Shown piece by piece: positions 63,890 through 64,000 of a stretch of DNA of 64,000 bases. The notes beneath the pieces are model-generated. The model saw nothing but the letters and a program-made list of their open reading frames with translations. It searched no databases and had not been told where the DNA came from. This DNA is from Paracentrotus lividus (taxonomy: Eukaryota > Echinodermata > Echinoidea > Camarodonta > Echinidae), in the NCBI GenBank assembly GCA_940671915.1, contig CALNVZ010000649.1, positions 871,318 through 935,317 on the forward strand, written 5' to 3'. A program made the translations under genes and the position numbers. The stretch's first letter is position 1. Every line of letters starts with the position of its first letter.

Positions 63890-64000
63890 ATGGTCAGGCC
63901 CGTAACTAAGATTTTTCGGGGGTTCGAAATCTGAAAAAAGAACCTTTTGAAGGATGATTCTTGAGCGCAAAGCGCGAGCCAAAATTTTGGACATAAAATG
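63890..64000. repeat. edge of a GCGCAAAGCGCGAGCC repeat copy
   Basis: GGCCCGTAACTAAGATTTTTC, then GAGCGCAAAGCGCGAGCCAA and AATTTTGG; same family as 20.6-21.5 kb. It runs off the window. Confidence 0.7.

Noticed and set aside
61774-64000. Search for the metalloprotease (HExxH) exon
   Set aside because: None found on the minus strand here; it may lie beyond the window or not exist.

Overview
The window looks like a piece of an echinoderm genome, most likely a sea urchin. The grounds are multi-exon genes with GT-AG introns, EGF, SEA and TSP1 modules, several decayed non-LTR retrotransposons, many terminal-inverted-repeat (TIR) elements, and interspersed motifs such as GCGAGCGCGAAGCGCGAGC and TAGGCCTA/AGATCT. 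The organism call is an inference; no species marker is present.

One host gene dominates. It runs on the minus strand from about 61.8 kb down to at least 9.7 kb, and I can place 17 exons whose splice phases agree. In transcript order they encode: the end of an ADAMTS disintegrin-like domain (61678-61773); a TSP1 repeat (53769-53981); the ADAMTS cysteine-rich domain (52516-52627, 49030-49172, 46951-47074); the ADAMTS spacer (45074-45145, finishing in the first part of 23977-25464); a Ser/Thr-rich mucin-like array of about nine repeats in that same 1,488-nt exon; six EGF-like exons (20052 to 16307), one of them damaged; a SEA domain on two exons (15713-15837, 14497-14719); and two calcium-binding-type EGF exons (13724-13876 and 9726-9850, the latter off frame by one base). 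The 5' part, where a pro-domain and metalloprotease would lie if it is a true protease, is beyond the right edge. The 3' end is uncertain. No start codon, promoter or transmembrane helix could be placed.

The introns are filled with mobile DNA. The 19.6-kb intron between 25464 and 45074 holds three decayed APE-type LINEs, all in the same orientation as the gene; a fourth LINE fragment sits at 60471-61422. Foldback elements occupy other introns: 10.09-13.44 kb (arms above 1 kb), 18.77-19.53 kb, 22.29-23.95 kb, 44.14-44.55 kb, 45.25-46.23 kb, 50.1-51.8 kb (8-bp target duplication) and 54.5-55.5 kb. The gene also carries internal duplications: EGF exons with their introns, a tripled fragment of a spacer exon, and a partial copy of a SEA exon.

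The left end (1-7 kb) is different. About 4.96 kb of almost pure pyrimidine on the + strand (1829-6785) is embedded in a palindromic minisatellite. Its long open frames on both strands follow from two-letter composition and are not genes. Further low-complexity regions are an AGATCT/AGGCCT/AACGTT-rich stretch (33.6-35.1 kb), a GGAGACGTCTCC palindrome family (49.6, 57.5, 58.7 kb) and a GGAGGACAACTCCCC minisatellite (63.4-63.75 kb). I saw no rRNA, tRNA or CRISPR array.
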